A stretch of 64,000 bases of DNA from Nocardioides astragali. Its GTDB lineage: Bacteria; Actinomycetota; Actinomycetes; Propionibacteriales; Nocardioidaceae. Location: contig NZ_JAFMZM010000001.1 of assembly GCF_024436375.1 (NCBI RefSeq), positions 868,001 to 932,000 of the forward strand, in the 5' to 3' direction. Positions 8,238 to 17,193 of the stretch are shown here, piece after piece. The notes beneath the pieces were generated by a model. It worked only from the letters and a program-made list of their open reading frames with translations. It ran no database searches and was not told the DNA's origin. Both the position numbers and the translations under genes were made by a program. How positions within the stretch are numbered: position 1 is the stretch's first letter; every line of letters begins with the position of its first letter.

Positions 8238-9623
8238 CTAGATCCCGCTCTGTACGTCCTCGGCCTGCGGCTTCCCTACCGCGATCCGCCCCGGGAGCAA
8301 GGTGGCGCAGACCAGGCCGATCACCAGAGCGCCTGCGAAGACCGTCATCAGCGTCCGGTGGTCCGAGACGACTGCTGCGCGGGTGCCCGTGACGTCGAGC
8401 AGCAAGCTCATTACCGCCACCCCGGTGAGGCCGCCGAGGTAGCGCATCGTCGAGCCGATCCCAGCGGCCATGCCGGCGTCGTCGGCGGGTGCGGCGGTCG
8501 TCGAGGCGCTCTGCGCGGCCGGTGTCGCGAGGCCCAGGCCGGCGCCGAGGAGTGCCAACGGCACCGCAACCTGACCGACAGCAGTGAGGTCTACGCGGGC
8601 GAGCGCGACGATCCCGACGAGGGCGACGACTGACCCCGCCAGAGCGACGGCGCGTGCTCCGACCCGGTCGACCAGGCGACCACCCACCGGCGAGACGATC
8701 ACCATGGCGAGCATGAGGGACACCAGCAGCTGGCCGGTCGCGCGGGCGCCGAGGTCGAGGAGCTCCTTGGCGATCAGCGGAACCTCGAAGAGAAGCGCGT
8801 ACATGACGAGGTTCTGGACCGCGACCAGGACAGTCCCCGCGGAGAAGGTCACTGAGCGGAACACGTAGAACGCGACCACCGGGTCTCCGGCACGCCGTTC
8901 CCACAACACGAACGGCACGAGAAGTGCGGCGCCCGCTGCAAGCAGGGCAACAGTGTGGCCGCCGTCGGGACGAAGCCCCATGACGAGGGAGGTCAACGCG
9001 GCCGCAAGAAGGAGGCTGCCGACCCAGTCGAAACGTGGCCGTGCGCCGCGGACCTCACTCGTCGCCACTCGGCCGGCGAGGGCGCCAAGCCCCACCGACA
9101 CGGCGAGCACGGGTAGGTTCGCGACGAAGACGCTCGGCCAGCCGAACGCGTCGACCAGCGCGCCCCCCGCCAGCGGCCCCAGCGCGGCCGCCAGGGCCAT
9201 GACCGCGCCGAAGGCGCCGAATCCCCGTCCTCGGAGCTCGTGCGGGAGGGTGCGGCGCAGCAGGGCAACCGTGGCGGGCACCAGGACTGCACCACCTGCC
9301 GCCATCAGGATCCGGGCCACGGTCAGCAGCGCGAGAGACGGGGCCACGTAACCGAGCACCGCCCCAGCAGCCACCAGCACCTGACCGATTGCCACAGTGC
9401 GGGCGTGGCCGACGCGGTCGGCGACCTTTCCCGCCGGGCTCTGCAGCACGATCGCCGCGACCAGGTAGCTGGTGACGAGCGCCTGGGTCACGACCGCAGG
9501 ATCAGTGTCGAACTCGGCGCCGATCTCGGGCAGGGCGACGGCGATCATCGTGGAGTTCAACGGCATCAACGCAGCGGCGAGAGCCGCTGCCACCAGGCGA
9601 CTACCGTCCCGACTCTCACGCAT
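8238..9623 (-). CDS. MFS drug exporter (DHA2/EmrB-like)
   Basis: The 461-residue protein begins MRESRDGSRL at ATG 9621-9623. The ORF could open earlier, but this start overlaps the upstream gene by 8 bases, as expected in a coupled operon. It has 12-14 hydrophobic helices. The first carries MPLNSTMIAVALPEIGAEF, the DHA2 helix-1 signature, followed by the loop GKVADRVGHARTVA. DHA2 members expel drugs in exchange for protons. It is the last gene after the two PEP-dependent phosphotransferase halves, so an antibiotic-resistance role is plausible (inference). Confidence 0.85.
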   Translation of the reverse strand: MRESRDGSRLVAAALAAALMPLNSTMIAVALPEIGAEFDTDPAVVTQALVTSYLVAAIVLQSPAGKVADRVGHARTVAIGQVLVAAGAVLGYVAPSLALLTVARILMAAGGAVLVPATVALLRRTLPHELRGRGFGAFGAVMALAAALGPLAGGALVDAFGWPSVFVANLPVLAVSVGLGALAGRVATSEVRGARPRFDWVGSLLLAAALTSLVMGLRPDGGHTVALLAAGAALLVPFVLWERRAGDPVVAFYVFRSVTFSAGTVLVAVQNLVMYALLFEVPLIAKELLDLGARATGQLLVSLMLAMVIVSPVGGRLVDRVGARAVALAGSVVALVGIVALARVDLTAVGQVAVPLALLGAGLGLATPAAQSASTTAAPADDAGMAAGIGSTMRYLGGLTGVAVMSLLLDVTGTRAAVVSDHRTLMTVFAGALVIGLVCATLLPGRIAVGKPQAEDVQSGI

Positions 9624-10446
9624 GGGTGATCGGGCGCCGTTGCAGGAGGAACATCCCCCCGCCACGGAAGGCGAACTCGATGTCGTGGTCGTGGGCCCCG
9701 TACACGTCGTCGCACTGCGTCGCCAGGCCGTCGAGCGCGGCGAGCTCCGCCTCGCCGAGGCAGTACGTCCCGGCCCGCGCCGGGTCGACGGAGATCTCTT
9801 CGGTCAGGTCACCGCCGCCGCGACCGAGCCGGATCGCGATGTCCTTGTCGCCCAGGCGTCGCTCCAGCGTGGTGCCCCCGCGGGCGACCCGATACATGTC
9901 GGGCGTCACGAGTCCGCCCACGACTGCCTCACCCAGTCCCCAGCTCGCCTCGATCACGCGCTCGTCCGCGCCGGTCACGGGGTTCCGCGTGAACAGCACC
10001 CCCGCCACGTCCGCGTCGACGAGCTGTTGCACGACGACGGCCATCCGGGACCCGGCCTCCAGGCCCAGGGTGGCCTGATAGCTGCGGGCACCGGCCAGCT
10101 GCCCGGACCTGTGCACGTCCCGCACTGCGCCTGCGAGCGCGTCGGCGCCGGAGACGCCGAGCACACTCAGGTAGGCACCGGCGAAGCTGGCGCCAGCGGA
10201 GTCCTCGTCCGGAGCGCTGGAGCGCACCGCCACCAGGCCGAGCTCGTCACTCACGCCGGCGAGCGCGGCGATCGCGGGAGGATGGCCGTCGACGACGGCT
10301 TCGACGACGTCCGGCGAGAGCGCGTAACCGCCCGGCACCGGGAGCCCACACCGGATTGCCGCACCGAGCTGGGCCGCCTTGCCGCCGAAGACGTCGACGT
10401 CGACGGCCTCGGCAAGTGGGGTGACGGTGCTGCGCCCTCCGGACAT
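9616..10446 (-). CDS. PEP/pyruvate-binding (ATP-grasp) domain protein, half of a split phosphotransferase
   Basis: These 276 residues correspond to the N-terminal ATP-grasp domain of PEP synthase, PPDK or rifampin phosphotransferase. Motifs are GGKAAQLGAAIRCGLPVPGG (about residues 21-40), LVAVRSSAPDEDSAGASFAG (about 71-90), VLFTRNPVTG and the terminal FLLQRRPIT. The swivelling His domain is missing here but is encoded by the preceding gene, 9 bp upstream. In known enzymes this domain binds ATP and phosphorylates the mobile histidine. The usual order is ATP-grasp first and His last in one chain; here the order is reversed and split. It may be a two-subunit enzyme. Confidence 0.85.
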   Translation of the reverse strand: MSGGRSTVTPLAEAVDVDVFGGKAAQLGAAIRCGLPVPGGYALSPDVVEAVVDGHPPAIAALAGVSDELGLVAVRSSAPDEDSAGASFAGAYLSVLGVSGADALAGAVRDVHRSGQLAGARSYQATLGLEAGSRMAVVVQQLVDADVAGVLFTRNPVTGADERVIEASWGLGEAVVGGLVTPDMYRVARGGTTLERRLGDKDIAIRLGRGGGDLTEEISVDPARAGTYCLGEAELAALDGLATQCDDVYGAHDHDIEFAFRGGGMFLLQRRPITHA

Positions 10447-10455
10447 GCGAGCGGT

Positions 10456-12144
10456 TCAGGACCCGGCGGACACGAGCACGTGGACCTCGCCGGTCGTGCC
10501 GTCCACGCGGACGCGGTCACCGTCGCCGATCACGCTGGTCGCCTCGCGGGTGCCGACGACCCCCGGAATGCCGTACTCGCGAGCGACGATCGCCGCGTGG
10601 CTGAGCTGGCCGCCCCGGTCGGTGACGATCGCGCCGAGGAGCGGCAGCACCACGTTGAAGTACGGCGAGGTGTTGCGGGTGACGAGGACGTCGCCCTGGC
10701 GGATCCGCCCGAAGTCGGCCGAGCTGCCGATCACTCGGGCGGTGCCTTCATAAGTGCCGGCGTTGACCGAGAGGCCGTGCAGGACGGTGTCGGTGTTGGC
10801 TGCCTCGGAGAAGCCGAACAGGTTGGCGAGCGCCGCGTCCACGGCACGCGCTCCACGGCGCGCACCCGCTGGGAGGATCTCCGCCGGCGGTGGGGGCGCG
10901 GGCATCGCGTTGAGGAACGGCGGCGCGTCCTCGGACGTGTGCGTGGTCCGCCACTCGTGATGCGCGGCCGCCTCGGCGGGACTGGGTCCGGGCTGCCCCC
11001 GGAGCAGCGCGCTGAGCTCGTCGACCTGAAGGTCGACCGCGTGTGCCGGGTCGAGCAGGAGCCCACGCGCGTGCAGCCGCCGCCCCGCCTCGAGCAGCGC
11101 CCGTCGCGCGAGTCCCGTGGCCCAGCCATCCGAGTAGACCCCGCGCTCGTCGCGCAACCGGTTGACGAGCCGGGCCTCGGCCACCAGCTCGTCGAACTGG
11201 GCCCGGTGCTCTGCCGGGACCCGCGAGCGGAGCGTCTCCAGCGCGGTGTCGTCGGTCGGGCGCGTCGGCGTCCCAGCGGACGCGGTCGTCAGGGCTTCGA
11301 GCATCACCTCTGGCATCTCGCCAGCCGTGAGGTCGCCGACGTCGTAGCCGACCGACCGGTAGCGCACGGCCTCGACGTACGCACGTACGGCTGGCCCGAC
11401 GTCCGGGTCGACGGACAACGCCTCGATCCGCTCAGCCGAAGACGCGTCGGAGCGAAGCACGGCCAGTGCGTTGTCGTTGGCCGCGAGCGCGTCGCCCGCC
11501 TTGACCAGCTCGTCGGCCGCGAATCCCTTGGAGATGGGCGACGAGCCCCTGAGTAGGCCGCAGACCTCGCCCGGACTCGCATCGGTCCACGAGACGACCT
11601 GAGCGATGAGGTCGCCGGTCAGCACGATGGCAGTGGCCGTGTACTTGTGGTGCAGCTCGACCATCCGCGACCCGTGCTCGATGCATCGCTCGAGATGTGT
11701 GATCAGGCCTTCGTCGGACAGCGCCGTCACGTCGATGACCTGGATCGCCTTGTGCTGCTCGATCGCCGCCGGCTTGTCCTGCGTGTCCCAGGTCTTCAAG
11801 TCCTCGCGCCACTGCTTGGCCTCGAAGGCACGAACCGATGTCGCGATCCGCGCGCGCATCTTCGGGTGCAGCCGCGTCAGGAGCCAGAGGATCGGCGCGG
11901 GCGGCGGACCACTCGCACCCTTGGGCGCGAGGTAGGCGACCGGCTGCATGTACAGGAACCCGTTGACGAGCGCGGGCTGGAGATAGTCCAGGAGCATCCC
12001 GTAGCGGGCCATCCCCTCGGCGAAGCCGCGTGGGAACGCCTCGATGACCGCCGCTCCATTGGATCGGGCGAACGGACGGGAGAAGTGGGTCGAGTCGAGC
12101 TCCCACGGTCCCTTCCCGGGCGCCTCGAAGATGACCTCGTCCAT
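10456..12144 (-). CDS. PEP-utilizing His-domain protein, rifampin-phosphotransferase-like
   Basis: The start is ATG 12144 (MDEVIFEAPGKGPWEL) behind GGAAGGGGAAG, giving 562 residues. The C-terminal about 90 residues are the swivelling PEP-utilizer domain, with GGQLSHAAIVAREYGIPGVV and the phospho-accepting His about residue 516. The first about 450 residues are helical and resemble the substrate-binding part of PEP-synthase-like or rifampin phosphotransferase enzymes more than a PEP-synthase PEP/pyruvate barrel. The ATP-grasp half is the next gene and an MFS exporter follows. A DasR-like 16-mer lies about 77 bp upstream of the start. Antibiotic phosphorylation is a reasonable hypothesis, but a different small-molecule substrate cannot be excluded. 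Confidence 0.78.
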   Translation of the reverse strand: MDEVIFEAPGKGPWELDSTHFSRPFARSNGAAVIEAFPRGFAEGMARYGMLLDYLQPALVNGFLYMQPVAYLAPKGASGPPPAPILWLLTRLHPKMRARIATSVRAFEAKQWREDLKTWDTQDKPAAIEQHKAIQVIDVTALSDEGLITHLERCIEHGSRMVELHHKYTATAIVLTGDLIAQVVSWTDASPGEVCGLLRGSSPISKGFAADELVKAGDALAANDNALAVLRSDASSAERIEALSVDPDVGPAVRAYVEAVRYRSVGYDVGDLTAGEMPEVMLEALTTASAGTPTRPTDDTALETLRSRVPAEHRAQFDELVAEARLVNRLRDERGVYSDGWATGLARRALLEAGRRLHARGLLLDPAHAVDLQVDELSALLRGQPGPSPAEAAAHHEWRTTHTSEDAPPFLNAMPAPPPPAEILPAGARRGARAVDAALANLFGFSEAANTDTVLHGLSVNAGTYEGTARVIGSSADFGRIRQGDVLVTRNTSPYFNVVLPLLGAIVTDRGGQLSHAAIVAREYGIPGVVGTREATSVIGDGDRVRVDGTTGEVHVLVSAGS

Positions 12145-12220
12145 GAGAGCTTCCCCTTCCCTCCTTCGCAACGTAGCCCGGTGTCCACCTGACGTCACCG
12201 CCGTGGACCGGATCGACGTC

Positions 12221-12236
12221 GATGGTTTAGACCAGT
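12221..12236. promoter_or_regulatory. DasR-like (dre) operator before the split phosphotransferase operon
   Basis: GATGGTTTAGACCAGT matches the GntR/HutC-family DasR consensus ACTGGTCTAGACCAGT at 13 of 16 positions. It lies in the promoter gap of the minus-strand operon starting at 12144. A closer copy (14 of 16) lies at 26543. No dasR gene is in the window. The regulator's identity is inferred from the consensus I recall. Confidence 0.45.
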
Positions 12237-12272
12237 GCGGGGCGATAGGCGCGGTTGAGCCCTGCAGCCAGG

Positions 12273-15014
12273 TCAGCGCACGACCTTCACGGTCGTGACC
12301 GTGGTGCGGGTGCCGACGCGGGTGCCGATGTTCCACCAGGTGTGGTGGCGCATCGAGTGCGTGAAGGTCACGCCCAGCGCCCACGTGAACTTGTCGATGC
12401 GCTTGAACGGGATGCCGCCTCCGGCCGGTGGGCGCGGTGTGTGGGACGCGTAGACGTAGCTCGGACGCGTCGCCGCCTCGACCAGCACCGTGTAGGTGCG
12501 GCCGCGGTGGACGACGTAGTGTCCGTGCTCCATGGACGCCCCACGGATGACCACGGCCGCGGTGCGGGCGACCACGCGGGTGCTGCTGCGGTTGCCGGCG
12601 CGGTCAGTCGCGACGGCGACGTAGACGACCCGGTTTCCCTTGGTCGTACGCCTGACCTTGCACGTGGCGACCCCCGAGTGGCGGTCGGTCGCCCGGCAGC
12701 CGGCGACCGGCCCGTTGGCGAAGTAGGTCGCTCCGGCCCGGACCCCTGTCACCCGGACGACCGGACGGACGGCGTCGATGTTGATGCCCTTGACCACCGC
12801 GGTGTCAGCACCACCGTCGGCGGCGATGATCGTGCGAGTGACCGTCTGGCCGGCGGCGTTGCGCGACAACCTCACGGGAGCAGGGCACGGGTTGGTCAGC
12901 GGTGAACCGGACTCCTTGCAGGCGAAGCTGACCGTCACGGGCGTGGAGTACCACCCGTTGCGGCGGGCCTTGTTGCTCGACACGGTCGCGGTGATGGCTG
13001 GATCACGACGAGCCGTCGAGGCCGATGAGCCGGTGAAGGCGGCATTGCCGGCGTACACCGACGAAACCTCACGGGTGCTCCCCGCGGGGACCTCGTAGGT
13101 CAGGGTCGCCGTACCTCGGGTGAGGGTGGCGGTGCCGACTTCGGTGCCGGCGACGTAGAACCGCACGCTGCCGGTCGGGTCGCCCGCGCCCGGAGCCACG
13201 GGGGCGACCGCTGCCGTGATGGCGGTGCCCGTCACGGACACCGCGGAGGTCGTGGCGGCCTTGTCGACCGTCAGGGTCGCGGGCGTGGCGGTGGAGGTGG
13301 CGTACCGGTTGGTGTCCGAGGGTGTGAAGACCGCGCCCACGGGGTGGGCGCCAACCGCGAGCTTGGAGCCGGTCAGCTCGGGACTCCTGGCGGTGCCGTC
13401 CGAGGCGGGTGCGACTGGGGCGCCGACCGGAGCCCCGTCGACTGTGAACTGCACCGACCCTTCCGTGGTGTTGCCCACCAGGACCGTGGCCCTCGCCAGC
13501 TGGCCGTAGACCACCTCGCTGGTCGGCAGCGTCACCACGGTGGTGGTGGCCTCGTGCACGACATCGATCTGCTGGGTTGCCGTCGGGGCGGCGGTGTGGT
13601 CGGCGTCGCCGGCCTGGTCTGCGGCGATCACGCAGCGTCCGACGTGGTCGAAGCTGACCAGGTCACCGGTGATGGAGCAGGCGTCGTTGGTCGTCGTGCC
13701 GTGGACCGAGAGGGTGACCGGCTGCGCGGATCCGCCGCCGGACGTCTCGACGGTGTAGCTCCCGCCCACCGAGGCGGGGGAGGGAGGTGAGGACGTGAAG
13801 GTGATGGCCTGCGGGCCGGCGCCGACCGTCATGGTCTGGTCAACGGTCGGCGCGGGGAAGTAGCCGTCGTTGCCGGCCTGGTCCGCTGACACCACACACT
13901 GACCGACGTGGCTGAAGGTGACCATGCCGGCCGGCGTGACGGTGCAGGCCGAGCTGCTGGTGCTGAAGGTGACGGGGTTGCCCGATGCGCCACCGGTGGC
14001 GGTCGCCGCGTAGGTGGTCCCGACCACGGGCTGTGCAGGCGGCGTCGAGGTGAAGGTGATCTCCTGGCTGGTGAGCAGGGCGATCACCGAGATCGTGTTG
14101 TCGGCGTTCGCGACGTAGGCCCGACCGGTCATCGGGTCGACCTCGACGGACTGGGGATTGTCGCCGACCGGGACGGTGCCGTCGACGGAGTTGTCGGTCA
14201 GGTCGATCACCGAGACTGTGTCGTCATTGCGGTTGGTGACGAAACCGGTGCTCTTCGCGGGGTCGACGGCCATGTCCGAGGGGCCGCTCCCGGCGTTGAA
14301 GGTGCCGAGGTTGGTCTCCGTCGTCGTGTTGACCACCGAGACGCCGTTGGCGTTGTTGTTGACGACGTAGGCGCGTTGGCCGATCGGGTCGACAGTGACC
14401 TGGATGGGGCCGGCGAAGCCTTCGACGCTGTTGGTGTGCGTGGTCCCGGTGATGACGGCCAAGGTGCCGCCGAAGAGCGTGGCCGCATAGGCCTTGTGGG
14501 TGGTCGGGTCGACGTCCACCGCCCACGGGCGGCTGCCGACGATGTTGGTGTTCGTGCGGGTGGCCGGAGTCACCGTGGTGTCGAACACCGACACGACCTG
14601 CGAGTCGTAGTTGGTGACGTACACCGTGTGCGTGGTGGGGTCGACCGCGACGCCGATCGGGTTGCTGAGCCCGCCGAGCGAGCCGACGACCGTGTTGCTG
14701 GTGGTGTCGATCACGGCGAGCGAGTTCGCACCGCCGCCGCGCACGACGTACGCGCGGTGGGCGCTCGAGTCGACCGCGATCCGGCCCGGGTTGGTCACCG
14801 GGATCGTGGTCTCGACGGTGTTGGTGGCCAGGTCGAGGACCGACACGACCCCCGCTCCGGACTTCGAGACGTAGAGCGACTGGTTGGCGGTGTCGATGCC
14901 CATGCCGCTGCCCATGCCGCTGCCCATCGGAACGGTGGCGATCACGGCGTGCGACGTCGCGGCGGTCGCGGCCGTCGCGGACACGGCCACGGCGGCACCT
15001 GCGGCCAGCGTCAC
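12273..15014 (-). CDS. Large secreted YVTN-propeller / Ig-like repeat protein
   Basis: The frame from GTG 15014 gives 913 residues, but that start would remove the basic part of the signal peptide. Upstream in frame the code reads RRASSTARSARKLIVGALT before the hydrophobic core, and no ATG, GTG or TTG exists there. ATC 15134 or ATT 15131 sits 6-9 bases behind AAGGGAT (15141-15147), giving about 952 residues. Domains are a seven-bladed YVTN-type propeller (about residues 25-325, repeats like AVDPTTHKAYAA), two putative Ig-like units with QEITFTSTPP and AITFTSSPPS, two Big_3-type Ig repeats, and a Cys-containing C-terminal domain (about 690-913). It is exported and probably surface-associated. 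The function is unknown; these repeats usually mediate binding. Confidence 0.8.
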   Translation of the reverse strand: MTLAAGAAVAVSATAATAATSHAVIATVPMGSGMGSGMGIDTANQSLYVSKSGAGVVSVLDLATNTVETTIPVTNPGRIAVDSSAHRAYVVRGGGANSLAVIDTTSNTVVGSLGGLSNPIGVAVDPTTHTVYVTNYDSQVVSVFDTTVTPATRTNTNIVGSRPWAVDVDPTTHKAYAATLFGGTLAVITGTTHTNSVEGFAGPIQVTVDPIGQRAYVVNNNANGVSVVNTTTETNLGTFNAGSGPSDMAVDPAKSTGFVTNRNDDTVSVIDLTDNSVDGTVPVGDNPQSVEVDPMTGRAYVANADNTISVIALLTSQEITFTSTPPAQPVVGTTYAATATGGASGNPVTFSTSSSACTVTPAGMVTFSHVGQCVVSADQAGNDGYFPAPTVDQTMTVGAGPQAITFTSSPPSPASVGGSYTVETSGGGSAQPVTLSVHGTTTNDACSITGDLVSFDHVGRCVIAADQAGDADHTAAPTATQQIDVVHEATTTVVTLPTSEVVYGQLARATVLVGNTTEGSVQFTVDGAPVGAPVAPASDGTARSPELTGSKLAVGAHPVGAVFTPSDTNRYATSTATPATLTVDKAATTSAVSVTGTAITAAVAPVAPGAGDPTGSVRFYVAGTEVGTATLTRGTATLTYEVPAGSTREVSSVYAGNAAFTGSSASTARRDPAITATVSSNKARRNGWYSTPVTVSFACKESGSPLTNPCPAPVRLSRNAAGQTVTRTIIAADGGADTAVVKGINIDAVRPVVRVTGVRAGATYFANGPVAGCRATDRHSGVATCKVRRTTKGNRVVYVAVATDRAGNRSSTRVVARTAAVVIRGASMEHGHYVVHRGRTYTVLVEAATRPSYVYASHTPRPPAGGGIPFKRIDKFTWALGVTFTHSMRHHTWWNIGTRVGTRTTVTTVKVVR

Positions 15015-15293
15015 CGTGAGGGCGCCGACGATCAGCTTCCTGGCCGAACGGGCGGTGGATGATGCGCGACGGGCGGCGCCCGAGCGAGGGGATGCAGGCG
15101 GACAGGCGGCCGTGCCCGAGATGTTGTGAATGATGGTGGGATCCCTTGCGATCGAGGGTCGACCCGTGCGCGTCGACAGGTTCTGATCCTCACATCCGCC
15201 CGGACCCGTGTCCGACGTTCGCCGTTATCCGGTGCTCGCCCGCTCTGCGTAGTGGTCGTGGGCTCCAGGAGCGTGGGTCGTCGGGAGTGCGCG

Positions 15294-15530
15294 CTAGTCG
15301 ATGGATTCGATCCGGTCTCTGAGAGCGCGGAGCTGGTCCCACGTGACGGCCGTGTCGTGGTCGCTGTCGTCGAGCGCACGTCCGCGCTCGAGTGCCATCA
15401 GCTGGAGCTGGACGAACAGGTTCTCCTTGCGTAGCTGGAGGTTCTCCAGCTCGAGCTTGCGGACCCGGGCCGTCAGGTCTTCGAGGGCTAACGGGATGTG
15501 GTCGTGGGGGATGGTGTCGTGCTCTGGCAC
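15294..15530 (-). CDS. Small coiled-coil hypothetical protein
   Basis: The 78-residue protein starts at GTG 15530, 7 bases behind AAAGGA. A strong leucine heptad pattern (LEDLTARVRKLELENLQLRKENLFVQLQL, about residues 16-44) predicts a parallel coiled coil. The tail is acidic. There is no signal peptide and no known domain. It stands alone between the YVTN gene and the lactone oxidase. It could be a small adaptor or dimeric regulator, but nothing in the sequence supports a specific role. Confidence 0.6.
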   Translation of the reverse strand: MPEHDTIPHDHIPLALEDLTARVRKLELENLQLRKENLFVQLQLMALERGRALDDSDHDTAVTWDQLRALRDRIESID

Positions 15531-15570
15531 GATCGGGTCCTTTCGTGGTGGAGGCGCCCGAGGCTAGGTA

Positions 15571-15587
15571 GTTGTCAAGTCAACAAC
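15571..15587. promoter_or_regulatory. Short dyad upstream of the coiled-coil gene
   Basis: GTTGT (15571-15575) and ACAAC (15583-15587) flank CAAGTCA. It is a candidate operator in the promoter gap of the 78-residue protein, and on the minus strand it reads as two TTGAC steps. The rest of 15531-15769 shows no supported gene. A minus-strand frame ending at 15564 (ARIKVVDLTTT) is open but has no clear start outside the oxidase gene. Confidence 0.3.
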
Positions 15588-15769
15588 CTTGATACGCGCT
15601 CCGCTCCGTTTTGTCATCCGGGCCCAGCAGCGCAGGCTCGCGTCGAGCGTGTCGAGGATGCGAGCCCAGCTCTCGGCTGAGACGCTGTCGGTCGAGGAAA
15701 CGGGTCGCGCGGCTGCGCACGAACCTCGACGCCTTCCTCGCGCGGTGCTGCAGCGGGTCTGACCCTTCC

Positions 15770-17014
15770 TCAAGCGAACAGCGGGCGCAGATGGTTGTTG
15801 AGGAAGACGCCCTCGGGGTCCAGCTCGCGGCGGAGAGCGATGAAGTCGTCCGCGCGTGGATAGTTCTTGTGCAGTCGCTCGGGCGTGAGGAAGTGCAACT
15901 TGCCCCAGTGGACCCGCGCCCCGAAATCGGCCAGCAGTGCGTCGACCGATCTCAGGTAGCTCCAGTAGTCGGTGCCCGGCTTGCCGGACACAGAGATGAC
16001 GGCCGTGGCGGTCTTGTACTGCGGTGAGAGGAATGCTTCGTCCGCGCCGACTGTCCGCACTTCCAGCGGGTACACGGAGTCCGGGAGGCTCGCGAGCATG
16101 AGCTCCCTCACGGCATGCAGGGCCTCCGGGGCACGCTCCAGCGCCACGAAGTACTCGAGCTCGTGGAAGTTGGGGTCGTAGACCATGGGGAAGATCCGGT
16201 AGCAGCGGTCGACACGGCGGCCCTCGGTGTCGTCGTCCGCGACATCCGGGCCGACCTCGTCGTAGACCTTCACGTAGCACCGGTCGGCCAATCGCTCGCC
16301 GTGACCGTCGAGGTTGTACAGCGCGGCCGACTGTTCGGTCGGCAGCCAGAAGAACCCGAAGTGACGGTGCTGTGAAACGAGCTCGTCCCAGTTCTCCATC
16401 ACCTCCTCCCAGGATCGCAGGTCGACCTGCTCGCGCAGGCGGTAGGCGTCGGTCACTTCGAGCTCGAGCCGCGTGATGACGCCGAGCATCCCCACGGCGA
16501 CCTGCGCGGCGTGCAAGAGGTCGGGGTCGCTGTCGTCGATGTCGCGCAGCTCACCGGTCGCGGTCACGAGCCGTACGCCGCGCACCACACCCGACAGGCT
16601 CGTGTAGCGGGTGCCCGAGCCGTGCGTGCCAGTGGCGACCGCCCCCGCGATCTGCTGGGTGTCGATATCGCCCTGGTTGCGCAACGCGAGGCCGGCCTTC
16701 CACAGCGGCTCGTAGAAGTCGTGGATTCGCGTAGCGGCGAGCGCGGTCGCGCGCTTGGTCTCCGAGTCCGTGTCCACGACGCCGCTCAACGCCCTGAGAT
16801 CGAGCAGCACCCCGTCGGTCTCGACGACCGGCGTGAACGAGTGCCCGGCACCGGCAACTCGCACGCCGACGCCACGCTCAGCGGCCTGCCTGACAAGCGC
16901 GGCGACCTCCTCCTCGTCGCGAGGCGTGGCCGCGAAGGCCGGCGAGAAGGACTGGTTTCCCACCCAGTTCGTCCACGTCGATGTCGGCAGGTCGGTGAGC
17001 GCGATTCGGGCCAT
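15770..17014 (-). CDS. FAD-dependent sugar-1,4-lactone oxidase (ALO/gulonolactone oxidase family)
   Basis: The start is ATG 17014 (MARIALTDLPTSTWTNWVGN), giving 414 residues. The N-terminal PCMH FAD-binding domain contains VRVAGAGHSFTPV, where the histidine is the usual covalent flavin attachment site, and AGAVATGTHGSG. The C-terminal ALO domain has the signature VHWGKLHFL and ends GVFLNNHLRPLF. Relatives oxidise D-arabinono-, L-gulono- or similar lactones with oxygen or a dye acceptor; mycobacterial members make vitamin C-like products. It is a cytoplasmic enzyme with its own promoter in the gap shared with the tadA gene. The native substrate is not fixed by sequence. Confidence 0.9.
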   Translation of the reverse strand: MARIALTDLPTSTWTNWVGNQSFSPAFAATPRDEEEVAALVRQAAERGVGVRVAGAGHSFTPVVETDGVLLDLRALSGVVDTDSETKRATALAATRIHDFYEPLWKAGLALRNQGDIDTQQIAGAVATGTHGSGTRYTSLSGVVRGVRLVTATGELRDIDDSDPDLLHAAQVAVGMLGVITRLELEVTDAYRLREQVDLRSWEEVMENWDELVSQHRHFGFFWLPTEQSAALYNLDGHGERLADRCYVKVYDEVGPDVADDDTEGRRVDRCYRIFPMVYDPNFHELEYFVALERAPEALHAVRELMLASLPDSVYPLEVRTVGADEAFLSPQYKTATAVISVSGKPGTDYWSYLRSVDALLADFGARVHWGKLHFLTPERLHKNYPRADDFIALRRELDPEGVFLNNHLRPLFA

Positions 17015-17193
17015 GAGTCCTCCAGCAGTCGGCGACCCCGGGCTCAGCCTGATCAGTAGCCAGGTCGCCGTCAAGGATCAGGGACCGTGCTGCCCGGGTG
17101 GGCTCCTCCACAACCTTTACCTTCCCCCTGTTTCGCCGCATTCGCGCTGGGTAGTTTGACGCTGCACGTTCTCGGGACAACAGGGGCACCGCC

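Noticed and set aside
15564..16280. Minus-strand frame overlapping the lactone oxidase
   Set aside because: Most of it is in a shifted frame of the oxidase gene; only the last 45 codons lie outside, with no start.
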